13,823 nt of DNA. It comes from Candidatus Sulfotelmatobacter sp. Lineage in GTDB: Bacteria > Acidobacteriota > Terriglobia > Terriglobales > SbA1. Positions 1 through 7,246 of this stretch are shown here, one piece after another. Made by a program: the position numbers and the translations under genes. Position 1 is the first letter of the stretch, and each line of letters begins with the position of its first letter. The stretch is taken from positions 1-13,823 of the forward strand of contig JASLEQ010000178.1 in assembly GCA_030151135.1 (NCBI GenBank). The letters run 5' to 3'. The notes beneath the pieces are model-generated. The model saw only the letters and a list, made by a program, of their open reading frames with translations. It did not search any database and was not told the DNA's origin.

Positions 1-12
1 AATGATTCCATA

Positions 13-24
13 AACAATGTCGGC
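13..24 (+). repeat. Left subterminal inverted repeat of the IS
   Basis: AACAATGTCGGC, the exact reverse complement of 1371-1382. The match stops on both sides, so 12 bp is the full repeat. Confidence 0.85.
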
Positions 25-30
25 TCCCAG

Positions 31-73
31 GCCCGAGTAAACTTTGGAGGCGCAAACCAACCAAAGGGCTCGG
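31..73 (+). repeat. Left-end stem-loop sharing its loop motif with the right end
   Basis: An outer stem CCGAG (33-37) with CTCGG (69-73) encloses an inner stem CTTTGG (42-47) with CCAAAG (61-66). The loop carries GCGCAAACCAA. The motifs GCCCGAG (31-37) and GCGCAAACCAAC (50-61) recur in the same order and orientation at 1277-1283 and 1292-1303 in the right end. The structure ends just before the transposase ribosome-binding site at 77-83. It may be a transposase or guide-RNA recognition element, or it may modulate translation; this is inference. Confidence 0.5.
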
Positions 74-89
74 AGGAAAGGAGCCGAAC

Positions 90-1142
90 ATGCTGATTAT
101 AGGATGTGATTACCATCCGGGCTTCCAACAAATTGCGTGCGTCGATACCGACACCGGGGAACTGACCGAACACCGCTTGGCGCATCGTGAGGAGGCCGAA
201 GCGTTTTACCGGGTACTGAAACAGCGAAATCTTTCTGTGCGAGTAGGCATGGAGTCCAGTGGGCATTCGCGCTGGTTCGAGCGTTTGTTGCAAGAGCTGG
301 GGTTTGAATTGTGGATCGGAGATCCGGCCGAGATCCGCACGAAACGGGTGCGTAAGCAGAAGACCGATCGGCAAGATGCGCAGCTGTTGATGCGATTGAT
401 GCTGGAGAATCGCTTTCCGCGGATCTGGGTGCCGGATGCCGAGAATCGCGATCTGAGGCAATTGTTGTGGCATCGGCATCGACTGGTGCAGATGCGCACG
501 CGAGTGATGAATCAGTTGCATGTCGTGCCATTGAACGAAGGGCTGCGACGCAAGAAAGCGTTGTGGCGGCCGGCGGGCCGCAAGGAACTGGAGTCCATCG
601 CACTGGCTCCCTGGGCCAGCCGACGGCGGCAGGACCTACTCGACTTACTCGATCAACTGACGCCGAAGATCCAAGATCTGACGCGTGCGCTGGAAGAGGA
701 AGTGGAGAAGCGGCCGGTGACGAGACTGCTGATGACGCATCCCGGAGTCGGACCGCTGACGGCACTGGCTTACGAGTTAGTGATTGGAACTCCCGAACGC
801 TTTCACTGCGGGAAACAACTCGCCAGCTATGTTGGTTTGGTGCCGACGGAAGAGTCCAGCGGAGATCGGCGTCGGCTGGGACACATCAGCAAGCAAGGCA
901 ACGTGCTGCTGCGCTTCTTGCTGGTGGAAGCGGCACAGGTCACGGTGCGCAGTCACCAGGAGTGGCGCAACAAGTTCTTCCACCTGGCCATGCGGCGTGG
1001 ACGGAAGATTGCGAAAGTAGCGATGGCACGGAAGCTGGCGGTACATCTGTACTGGATGTGGCGTCAGGGATGCGACTACGGCCAGATGCACAAGCTCGGT
1101 TCGCACGCGGGAGAGCCCGGACATCGCGATGGTGAGCAGTAA
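90..1142 (+). CDS. tnp: IS110/IS1111-family transposase (DEDD recombinase)
   Basis: A 350-residue transposase, normal length for the family. The N-terminal RuvC-like (DEDD) domain shows Asp7 in the first strand (IIGCDYH), Glu55 in GMESSG, and Asp93 and Asp96 in KTDRQDAQ. The C-terminal Transposase_20 domain contains a helix-hairpin-helix-like THPGVGPLTA segment (about residues 213-222) and the block YVGLVPTEESSGDRRRLG followed by SKQGN at about 247-271; the ESSG serines (256-257) are the likely nucleophile region. The ATG is preceded by AAAGGAG at 77-83 with six bases between. No frameshift or internal stop is seen, so the element may still be active. Known members of this family act with an element-encoded guide (bridge/seek) RNA and move through a circular intermediate. 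Confidence 0.95.
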   Translation: MLIIGCDYHPGFQQIACVDTDTGELTEHRLAHREEAEAFYRVLKQRNLSVRVGMESSGHSRWFERLLQELGFELWIGDPAEIRTKRVRKQKTDRQDAQLLMRLMLENRFPRIWVPDAENRDLRQLLWHRHRLVQMRTRVMNQLHVVPLNEGLRRKKALWRPAGRKELESIALAPWASRRRQDLLDLLDQLTPKIQDLTRALEEEVEKRPVTRLLMTHPGVGPLTALAYELVIGTPERFHCGKQLASYVGLVPTEESSGDRRRLGHISKQGNVLLRFLLVEAAQVTVRSHQEWRNKFFHLAMRRGRKIAKVAMARKLAVHLYWMWRQGCDYGQMHKLGSHAGEPGHRDGEQ

Positions 1143-1276
1143 ATCACCGATGTAATGATTGGGCATCCCGCTCCCTTGTAAGTCAGGGAGTTCGAAGAAG
1201 TGAATCTTGATCGCGGTAAGGGATCGAAGAGATGGCTGGGTCGGACCGAGTTCCTGACCCGAACGATTCAAAGCGA

Positions 1277-1303
1277 GCCCGAGGTTGGAAAGCGCAAACC
1301 AAC
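1277..1303 (+). repeat. Right-end copy of the GCCCGAG...GCGCAAACCAAC motif
   Basis: GCCCGAG (1277-1283) followed after 8 bases by GCGCAAACCAAC (1292-1303). The same two blocks occur in the left end at 31-61 with a 12-base spacer. Here the GTTGG/CCAAC stem also presents GCGCAAA in its loop, as the left-end hairpin does. Confidence 0.5.
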
Positions 1304-1362
1304 TATGAGAGCGAAATGGCGCTCTTCTACGAGTGCATGCAGAAGTGTTGCTCAAAACGTGC

Positions 1363-1368
1363 TTGACA
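1363..1368 (+). promoter_or_regulatory. Outward-facing consensus -35 box at the IS right end
   Basis: Perfect TTGACA just inside the right inverted repeat, reading outward. In the present insertion a weak -10 (GATAGT, 1386-1391) lies 17 bp downstream, in the flank. In a circular form the left end would follow and could supply a -10 such as CATAAA (9-14), giving a junction promoter for the transposase. The junction promoter is inference. Confidence 0.4.
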
Positions 1369-1370
1369 TC

Positions 1371-1382
1371 GCCGACATTGTT
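1371..1382 (+). repeat. Right subterminal inverted repeat of the IS
   Basis: GCCGACATTGTT, the exact reverse complement of the left repeat at 13-24. MFS-like coding sequence on the other strand ends within a few bases to the right. Confidence 0.85.
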
Positions 1383-2357
1383 AGAGATAGTGATGTAACC
1401 GTATAGGATACCGAGCCGTAGCCGATGATCGCTGTGGCCGGCCCAACGTGCGGACGCCAACGGTCCGATCAGAGCGCCTAGCCCACGCCCCCCGAGCAGG
1501 ATGCTCATCCCGAGCATCGCCCCTCCGGCCGGGTCAATGTTCTTGCCATGCACCGCGAATTCGCGAGCGCCCATGACCGTAAAAATCACCCAGCTGGGAC
1601 CGACCATGAGTTCTCCGGCCTTGGCGAAAACTGCGGGAATCAATACAGGATGGCTGCGGATGTAATCAATGCCTTCTTTCACTGGCGAGAAATCAATGAG
1701 ATCTTTCGGCCGCAGTGAAGCTGCGGCTTCCGCGTGAGGCTCCCGAAAGTGCATTCCAGCGATCAGCAGTGCGGAAACCAGAAACGAGAGGGCGTTCAAG
1801 ACGAAGGCGGCTTCCCTGCCGAGGAACGCGGCCACCAGTCCACCTACGGAAGCTCCGATCAGCAGGTTCACGGACCATGTTGCCGATGACAGCGTATTTG
1901 CCGCCAGCACTTCTTCGGGTGCCGCGATGTTGGGAATGACCGCGCTTCGCGCCGGCTCGAAGAAGGCGGCCATGGTTGTCTCCGCGAGGAGAAGTGGGTA
2001 GACCAGCCAAACCATCGATGGCGAACGCACCAGGAGCATCGCCAAGACGATTACGCAGCGAATCAAGTCCGCCGCGATCATCACATGCTTGCGCTTGATG
2101 CGATCGTTTACGACACCCGCTGTCGGCCCAGCGAGCGTTTGCGGCAGAACCTGAAGCACCAACGCCAGCGCGACCGACCCAGCATGGCCTGTAAGTTGTA
2201 GCAGCAGGGTGTAGATGGACAGCGTATAGAACCAGTCACCAATCTCGCTAACGATTTGCGCGATCCAAAGCCGCCGGAAATTCGAATTGCTCCGAATCAG
2301 CCGCGCATACGAACGCAGCGAGATCGTCGCAGTTCCGTGTTCGGGCTCTGGTTCCAT
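1383..2357 (-). pseudogene. MFS transporter, 3' part cut off by the IS insertion
   Basis: Reading leftward from the ATG at 2357, about 324 residues of a major facilitator superfamily exporter are seen. The N-terminus (FRRLWIAQIVSEIGDWFYTL) and the following DRIKRKHVM loop are typical of the EntS-like MFS_3 type. About eight hydrophobic helices are present, the ninth begins at LRLGILYGY, and similarity stops where the IS right end starts. The family is usually about 400-430 residues, so the last three to four helices are missing. The reading frame stays open antisense through the IS to 777, which would add about 200 unrelated residues; this is not a real domain. The missing 3' end may lie left of the window. 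No clear ribosome-binding site precedes the ATG. It follows ypdA on the same strand by 127 bp. The product is very probably non-functional. Confidence 0.8.
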
Positions 2358-2484
2358 GGATAGTGTTTAGGGTAACTGCAGAAGTCGCAGCAGGGCAAAA
2401 AGCGCAGCGGTCTATATCTGGATTTGTCGGCGATCTCTGCGGATGTCCTTCGCGCTCTCGGCGGTGAGGAAGGTTTTGGATCGC

Positions 2485-3534
2485 CTACACGTGCAACTTC
2501 CGCTTCAGATCGTCAGCAATCTGTTTCCCATGAAATCGTCCGTTCTCGATAAAAATCTCATTCGTCCGCGATCCCGCCACGATCACCCCGGCCACGTAGA
2601 TCCCGCGGACATTGCTCTCCAGAGACAGAGGATCGCAGACCGGCCGGCACTGCTGTTCCGACAATTCGATTCCCATGCTGCGCAGGAAATCGTAGTCCGG
2701 ATGGTACCCGATCAATGCCAGCACGAAATCATTCTTCAAGCGGTTCGGCCCATGCGGCGTTACGACCACAACATGATCGATCCCAATCTCCTGCACCCAG
2801 CTATTGAAGTACGCCTCGATTTCTCCGGCCTTAATGCGATTCTCCAAATCCGGCTTGATCCAATACTTCACATGATGATGAAGCTGGGACTCCCGGTGAA
2901 CCAGCGTCACCCGCGCGCCATGACGCCACAAATCCAGTGCCGCAATCGCCGCCGAATTCTTTCCACCAATTACCAGCACGTCGGTGTCGTAATAAGGATG
3001 CGGTTCGCCGTAGTAGTGCGAGACTTTAGGCAGATCCTCGCCCGGAATGTTCAACTTATTTGCCAGATCGTAATAGCCGGTCGAGACAATCACCTTTTTC
3101 GCAATATAGTCGTGCGGACGCCCGGCGCGATCCGTAGCCGTAATCGTGAAATTCCCGTCTTCCCCCATCACAGTCTTCACCCACTCGTATTGCCGAAGAT
3201 CGAGCTGGTAGTGCTCCGAAACTTTCCGGTAGTATTCCAGCGCTTCTTCGCGAGTTGGCTTTTGTAGTGCAGTGGTGAATGGAATGTTGCCGATCTCCAG
3301 CAACTCCGGCGTGGTGAAGAACACCATGTTTGCCGGATAGTGAAATAAGGAATTCACCAGGCATCCCTTGTCGACCACAATTACCTTAAGCCCCAATTTC
3401 TGTGCTTCGATGGCACAAGCCAGTCCGGTCGGGCCCGCCCCAATTACCAAGACGTCAGTGCGCATCTCCGGGACAGGCCTCGCTTGGGTCTTCGGCTGCG
3501 TATCGATCTCGTCCGCTGTAAGGAAGTCAGGCAT
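2485..3534 (-). CDS. ypdA: YpdA-family NAD(P)/FAD oxidoreductase (putative bacillithiol disulfide reductase)
   Basis: A 349-residue cytosolic flavoprotein related to Bacillus/Staphylococcus YpdA (Bdr), which recycles bacillithiol disulfide with NADPH. Family marks: FAD-binding VIGAGPTGL near residue 30, the HYPANMVFFTTPELLEIGNIPF-like segment at about 65-86, VSTGYYD, the second nucleotide site VIGGKNSAA near 187, IGYHPDYDFL and a C-terminal YVAGVI...IFIENGRFHG. There is no CXXC pair. The Cys of the GGGPCG loop, reported as important in staphylococcal YpdA (Cys14), is Thr36 here, so activity on bacillithiol disulfide is uncertain. The ATG at 3534 is chosen; an in-frame TTG at 3561 and an ATG at 3465 are alternatives, and none has a convincing ribosome-binding site. 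It diverges from fumC. Confidence 0.85.
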   Translation of the reverse strand: MPDFLTADEIDTQPKTQARPVPEMRTDVLVIGAGPTGLACAIEAQKLGLKVIVVDKGCLVNSLFHYPANMVFFTTPELLEIGNIPFTTALQKPTREEALEYYRKVSEHYQLDLRQYEWVKTVMGEDGNFTITATDRAGRPHDYIAKKVIVSTGYYDLANKLNIPGEDLPKVSHYYGEPHPYYDTDVLVIGGKNSAAIAALDLWRHGARVTLVHRESQLHHHVKYWIKPDLENRIKAGEIEAYFNSWVQEIGIDHVVVVTPHGPNRLKNDFVLALIGYHPDYDFLRSMGIELSEQQCRPVCDPLSLESNVRGIYVAGVIVAGSRTNEIFIENGRFHGKQIADDLKRKLHV

Positions 3535-3667
3535 CGAATAGGGCGCGATTGACGGTGGCAAGAGGGTTTGGGATCAGATGGAAACGAATGATTTTAGCAT
3601 GTGAGTTGGAGCCCTCTGCATGCGAGTACTTGCCGCAGCGTAAACATCCCTTTCAATGCCACGGCGC

Positions 3668-3673
3668 TATAAT
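3668..3673 (+). promoter_or_regulatory. Probable -10 box for fumC
   Basis: Perfect TATAAT 41 bp upstream of the fumC ATG, in the divergent gap with ypdA. No good -35 is seen at 16-18 bp spacing. Confidence 0.45.
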
Positions 3674-3714
3674 TTGCGGTTGCCTTTGTAATCCGGCCTT
3701 CTCAGGAGCACGTC

Positions 3715-5124
3715 ATGCCGACTTCTACCGAATCCGCCGTTCCCATGCGCATCGAATCCGACAGCATGGGCAAAATCGAAGTCCCGTCCAACGTTTATTG
3801 GGGCGCGCAGACCCAACGGTCCCTGCTGCACTTCGATATCGGACGCGACACCATGCCTCCTGAGCTGATCCGCGCCTTCGGCACCTTGAAAAAAGCCTGC
3901 GCCTTGGTGAATCAGGATCTCGGCAAACTCCCGGCCGACAAAGCCAAGCTTATCGTCCAGGCTGCCGACGAAGTCATCGCCGGAAAACTCAATGACCAGT
4001 TCCCTCTTCGCATCTGGCAGACTGGCAGCGGTACTCAGACGAACATGAACGTTAACGAAGTGATCTCGAACCGCGCCATCGAGATTGCTGGGGGCGAACT
4101 GGGATCGAAGAAGCCAGTCCACCCCAACGACCACGTCAACATGTCGCAGTCATCCAACGACACGTTTCCGGCGGCCATGCACATCGCCGCCGCCGACCGC
4201 GTCAAGAACGTTCTGATCCCGGCGGTGCAGACCGTCCGCGACGCGATCGCCTCCAAGGCGAAAGAATTCGACAGCATTGTAAAAATCGGACGCACCCATT
4301 TGCAGGACGCCGTCCCGCTTACGGTTGGACAGGAATTCGGGGGATGGGCGTCGCTGCTCGAGCGCGACATCAAGCGTCTTGAGCAAGTCCTCGACGGCCT
4401 CTACGACCTCGCCATCGGCGGCACCGCGGTCGGCACCGGACTCAACACTCATCCCGAATTTGCCGAGCGCGCGGCAAAAAAGATCGCTGAGCTCACAGGA
4501 CTCCCCTTCCGCTCACACCCTAACAAGTTCGCAGCGCTCTCCGCGCACGACGAAATCGTCTTTGCGCAAGGCGCCATGGAAACCCTCGCCGCGTCATTCA
4601 TGAAGATTTCCAACGACATTCGCTGGCTTGCCTCCGGCCCGCGCTGCGGACTGGGCGAAATCACCATTCCCGAGAACGAACCCGGCTCCTCCATCATGCC
4701 CGGCAAAGTAAATCCCACGCAGTGCGAAGCCATGACCATGGTCTGCGTGCAAGTTCACGGAGCCACTGCCGCCGTCGGCTTTGCCGGATCGCAGGGCAAC
4801 TTCGAGCTCAACGTCTTCAAGCCCGTGATCATCTATAACTTCCTGCACTCCGTCACCCTGATCGCCGATGCCTGCCATGGCTATGTCGAATACATGATCA
4901 AAGGCATTGAGGTCGATCGCGAGAAGGTGGATTGGTACGTAAAAAACTCTCTGATGCTAGTAACCGCCCTCGCGCCGAAAGTGGGATACGACAATGCCGC
5001 CAAGATCGCCCACACCGCTCATGTGGAGCACACAAGTCTGCGCGAAGCAGCCGTAAAACTAGGACATCTGAAAGCAGAAGAATTCGACCAACTGGTGCGC
5101 CCGGAGAAGATGACGAAGCCGTAA
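3715..5124 (+). CDS. fumC: Class II fumarate hydratase
   Basis: Iron-independent fumarase, interconverting fumarate and (S)-malate in the TCA cycle; a homotetramer in the cytosol. The 469-residue length is normal. Signatures: [13 protein letters not shown] at 104-116, [14 protein letters not shown] at 136-149 (the E. coli FumC sequence has HPNDDVNKSQSSND at 129-142), catalytic His195 in GRTHLQDA, and the lyase superfamily signature [13 protein letters not shown] at 324-336 containing the catalytic serine loop. The ATG follows AGGAG at 3704-3708 with a six-base gap. It stands alone on the plus strand with its own -10 box. The related aspartase (AspA) is the main alternative, but the pattern of motifs and the length fit fumarase better. 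Confidence 0.96.
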   Translation: MPTSTESAVPMRIESDSMGKIEVPSNVYWGAQTQRSLLHFDIGRDTMPPELIRAFGTLKKACALVNQDLGKLPADKAKLIVQAADEVIAGKLNDQFPLRIWQTGSGTQTNMNVNEVISNRAIEIAGGELGSKKPVHPNDHVNMSQSSNDTFPAAMHIAAADRVKNVLIPAVQTVRDAIASKAKEFDSIVKIGRTHLQDAVPLTVGQEFGGWASLLERDIKRLEQVLDGLYDLAIGGTAVGTGLNTHPEFAERAAKKIAELTGLPFRSHPNKFAALSAHDEIVFAQGAMETLAASFMKISNDIRWLASGPRCGLGEITIPENEPGSSIMPGKVNPTQCEAMTMVCVQVHGATAAVGFAGSQGNFELNVFKPVIIYNFLHSVTLIADACHGYVEYMIKGIEVDREKVDWYVKNSLMLVTALAPKVGYDNAAKIAHTAHVEHTSLREAAVKLGHLKAEEFDQLVRPEKMTKP

Positions 5125-5132
5125 GGAAGAGT

Positions 5133-5354
5133 AGGTCTCGTATAAACAACCACAAGCTTCGGGCGACGGAAGAAATCGCGCTGCGGAGCGAAGTTGTGGA
5201 TCTTGCCACTGACCGTGACATTTATTGGAAAGTCCAAGAGGACGTTATTCGTAAAAATGGCCGCTTGCTTGCAATGCATAGCGCTTTCTTCGACATGATG
5301 AATGATGCTTACGCGCATGCAACCGCTTCACGCATACGCAGGCTTGTCGAATAG
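5133..5354 (+). pseudogene. Fragment of an AbiU2-like HEPN-domain protein
   Basis: Downstream of fumC one frame reads from the fumC end to a TAG at 5352-5354. About 60 residues look like real protein: DRDIYWKVQEDVIRKN, then FFDMMNDAYAHATASRIRRLVE. This resembles the N-terminal helices of AbiU2-type HEPN proteins, where a (Y)W..Q..I..N stretch precedes FFDW...Y...A...RR.VD. The match is from memory of the family pattern and is tentative. No ATG fits; a GTG at 5196 preceded by GGAG would give a 52-residue peptide. Real family members are several times longer, so this is most likely a remnant. Codons downstream of the stop stay open in the same frame but show no recognisable similarity. Confidence 0.4.
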
Positions 5355-5440
5355 AGATTCGTGGACGATTTCCTTGCGGAGGATTTTGGAGTCGATGTTA
5401 CATTCCGTTCTACCCGACACAAGGTTACAGCTAGGAACCA

Positions 5441-5737
5441 TTGGCAATATTTAAGTTTGCATGGCTTGAGGCTAGGCATGCTGACTTACAGCGGAAAAGA
5501 CCCGACTTTTCGTGCAATTCGCGCCAGCGGACTAGCAGTTGTCTGTCCCCTAACCAGCAAGCGAAAGCCTTATCCCATCGCGCCTGCGATGTTGGGAACG
5601 TTGAAGGCTCAGTCCTCGTGAATCACCTGAGGAGCGTCGACTGGGAAACACGCAGCGTGGCGTTCCATTCCAAGGCAGACGGAGCACTCCTGAGCAAGGT
5701 TCGCGCTTATATCGGGGTTCTACTTCGTCTCCAGTGA
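5441..5737 (+). pseudogene. mazF: Frameshifted MazF/PemK-family toxin remnant
   Basis: Pieces of a MazF-type mRNA endoribonuclease are spread over two frames. In the frame starting at 5441, WLEARHADLQRKRPDF resembles the WVDF.P..G.EQ.GRRPALV start of the family. In the frame through 5511-5580, RASGLAVVCPLTSKRKPYPIA matches the family block SGLALVCPITS..KGYPF. Back in the first frame, from about 5605 to the TGA at 5735-5737, EGSVLVNHLRSVDWETR and the helix SKVRAYIGVLLRL match the C-terminal VL.DQ.RSLDWRAR...V...L..LL region. At least two frameshifts are needed, and there is no start codon with a ribosome-binding site and no MazE-like antitoxin in front. The 3' end overlaps the end of the opposing EamA gene by 18 bp. 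Confidence 0.6.
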
Positions 5738-6682
5738 TGGCTCTGCTATTTGCGGGACTCGCGACTTCGCTTCAATTTTTTGTTTCTTTGCCGTCGTAAT
5801 CACTACGACGCTCACCAGCACCAACGCAGTTCCAACGATCGTTCGCGGCCCAAGACTTTCTCCCCCAAACAGATAACCCAGTAACACCGCGACCACTGGA
5901 TTCACATAGGCATAGGTCCCAACCTTGGTCTGCGACTCATGATGAATCAGCCAAACATACGCGGTAAAAGCCAGGATCGAACCCGCTCCGATAAGATACA
6001 GCAACGCCAGCCACGCTCCCGGCGAAACTGTCTGCAGACGGAATCCACGAAACTCGCCCAGCCCAAGAGCCGCCAGTGTCAGCAACACGCCACCAGCCAA
6101 CATCTGAGCTCCGGAACTCATCGCCTTGCTCGCAGGCAGCGCCAATCGCGGTGTCATTGCCGATCCGATCGCCCAACTTACGGAGCCGATAATCAAAGCC
6201 ACTGCGCCCCATCGGTCGATGGGCGCATCGCCGAATCCCGCTCCATGACTTACCAGTACTCCCACCCCAAGAATTCCGACGGTCAACGATAGTCCCAACC
6301 GCCCAGTCATACGCAGCGTCTTCATCACCAGAATCTCGGACAGCGCCATAAAAACCGGAATCGTCGCCATCATTACGGCCGTCAGCCCTGATGGAACTCG
6401 TCGCTCCGCCCAGAAGACCAGGCCGTAATCCAGAACGAAAAAAGGCACGGCGACGATGCTCGCCGCACGCCACTCGCCCAATGTCGGGGAAGCCGTTCCC
6501 TTCAGCCGCATCCATCCACACAAAAGACCGCCGGCCGCGACGAACCGCATACCCGCCAATAGAAATGGAGGCACTTCGCGCACGCCAATACGGATTGCAA
6601 GAAACGTCGATCCCCAAACGAGGTAGATGACAGCGAATGCCGCCACTCTCTTCCATTTCGAAGGATGCAAGGTGCCGTCCAT
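5720..6682 (-). CDS. EamA/DMT-family inner-membrane transporter
   Basis: A drug/metabolite transporter superfamily permease of 320 residues with about ten hydrophobic helices in two EamA repeats. The first repeat begins with AVIYLVWGSTFLAIRIG and ends near the helix TVGILGVGVLV. The second contains LALLYLIGAGSILAFTAY and closes with TYAYVNPVVAVLLGYLFGGE and VLVSVVVI. This arrangement resembles YedA/RhaT-type exporters of amino acids or metabolites, but the substrate cannot be told. The ATG at 6682 is preferred, because it precedes the first helix by about 11 residues. A TTG at 6721 would add 13 polar residues, and neither start has a clear ribosome-binding site. The C-terminus is a Lys-rich cytosolic tail. 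It lies downstream of the NTF2-like gene on the same strand with a 123-bp gap. Confidence 0.88.
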   Translation of the reverse strand: MDGTLHPSKWKRVAAFAVIYLVWGSTFLAIRIGVREVPPFLLAGMRFVAAGGLLCGWMRLKGTASPTLGEWRAASIVAVPFFVLDYGLVFWAERRVPSGLTAVMMATIPVFMALSEILVMKTLRMTGRLGLSLTVGILGVGVLVSHGAGFGDAPIDRWGAVALIIGSVSWAIGSAMTPRLALPASKAMSSGAQMLAGGVLLTLAALGLGEFRGFRLQTVSPGAWLALLYLIGAGSILAFTAYVWLIHHESQTKVGTYAYVNPVVAVLLGYLFGGESLGPRTIVGTALVLVSVVVITTAKKQKIEAKSRVPQIAEPSLETK

Positions 6683-6805
6683 GGCTGAACGCGTCTTTGA
6701 ACTGGTTCGATCACCAGCCAATCACGCGGACGCGGATTTGGCACATAAAAACAATTTATCGGCGGGAAAAGTGCGCTGAAAGGGAAATGGCGCAAACGCT
6801 AGAGA

Positions 6806-7246
6806 CTATTTCTTCAGCAGACTGGTATGGCTGGCCACGCATTGCCACTTACCCAGATCCATCACCCAGGTGTCGGTGAAGCGCCCAAAGTGCTCGTAAG
6901 GCTTGCCTTGATAAGTGCCTTGCGTGTGATACGTACCGGTCACGACGGCTGTGTCCCCGAAAAAATTCATCTTCACCTCAGCGATGTTGGCCAAGCTGGG
7001 TTTGTAACGGGGATCTCGAATATCCGCCAGGAACTTCTGCTTGTCGCTGGTTTCCCCATCCCATTCGGTATTGACGAATCGGCTCGACACTAGGGCATCC
7101 AGCGCAGCGGCATCTCGGTTGACCTGCGCTTCATTCCACAAACGTTCCAGAATCAGTATCTTGCTCTCCCGCGGATCGGCTTGTTGCGCCGTGGCGGGTA
7201 GCCAGCTCAGAGCAAGAAGAAAGCAGCAGCAGAGGTTGCGAATCAT
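6806..7246 (-). CDS. Secreted NTF2-like (DUF4440/SnoaL-type) protein
   Basis: A 146-residue protein with a signal peptide (MIRNLCCCFLLALSWLPATA, probable cleavage after ATA before QQ) and one NTF2-like alpha+beta domain. The domain starts with an ILERLWNEAQVNRDAAALDALV helix pair and ends in strands GDTAVVTGTYHTQG and WQCVASHTSLL, as in DUF4440 proteins. Such domains are small binding or enzyme folds and no specific function can be assigned. It is probably exported to the periplasm. GGAAG lies nine bases before the ATG. Its start overlaps by four bases (ATGA) the stop of a small upstream ORF, suggesting translational coupling. Confidence 0.82.
   Translation of the reverse strand: MIRNLCCCFLLALSWLPATAQQADPRESKILILERLWNEAQVNRDAAALDALVSSRFVNTEWDGETSDKQKFLADIRDPRYKPSLANIAEVKMNFFGDTAVVTGTYHTQGTYQGKPYEHFGRFTDTWVMDLGKWQCVASHTSLLKK

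Larger units (their letters stand above)
1143..1370 (+). ncRNA. Candidate bridge/seek RNA region in the IS 3' non-coding end
   Basis: Non-coding stretch between the transposase stop and the right inverted repeat. It contains four short stem-loops in order: CTCCCT/AGGGAG (1171-1176 with 1185-1190), GGGTC/GACCC (1238-1242 with 1256-1260), GTTGG/CCAAC (1284-1288 with 1299-1303) and AGAGCG/CGCTCT (1308-1313 with 1320-1325). IS1111-group elements encode their guide RNA downstream of the transposase, so position and structure both fit. Exact RNA ends and guide bases cannot be fixed from one copy. An open frame at 1200-1406 across it shows no protein-like character. Confidence 0.55.
13..1382 (+). 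mobile_element. IS110-family insertion sequence, IS1111 group, apparently intact
   Basis: A complete element of about 1.37 kb bounded by a perfect 12-bp inverted repeat, AACAATGTCGGC at 13-24 and its complement at 1371-1382. It holds one transposase gene, a short 5' non-coding region (about 65 bases between repeat and start codon) and a longer 3' one (about 230 bases). Inverted repeats plus a long downstream non-coding region are marks of the IS1111 group; the classic IS110 group lacks the repeats and has its long non-coding region upstream. In IS1111 elements the true ends usually lie a few bases outside the repeats, so the element may run from about 6 to about 1385. No target duplication is visible, as expected for this family. 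It interrupts an MFS gene. Confidence 0.85.

Noticed and set aside
97..765. Long open frames antisense to, and in another frame of, the transposase
   Set aside because: They lie inside a clear DEDD transposase and have low-complexity Ser/Arg-rich translations typical of GC-rich shadows.
1..1400. Target-site duplication flanking the IS
   Set aside because: No matching direct repeat directly abuts the two ends; the family normally makes none.
777..2357. A 526-codon open frame reading as an MFS protein with a long C-terminal extension
   Set aside because: The last 200 codons run antisense through the IS and its transposase gene; the composition has no protein-like pattern. It is a chimera made by the insertion.
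2443..3267. 274-codon plus-strand frame inside ypdA
   Set aside because: Antisense to a gene with clear flavoprotein motifs; His/Arg-rich shadow without domains.
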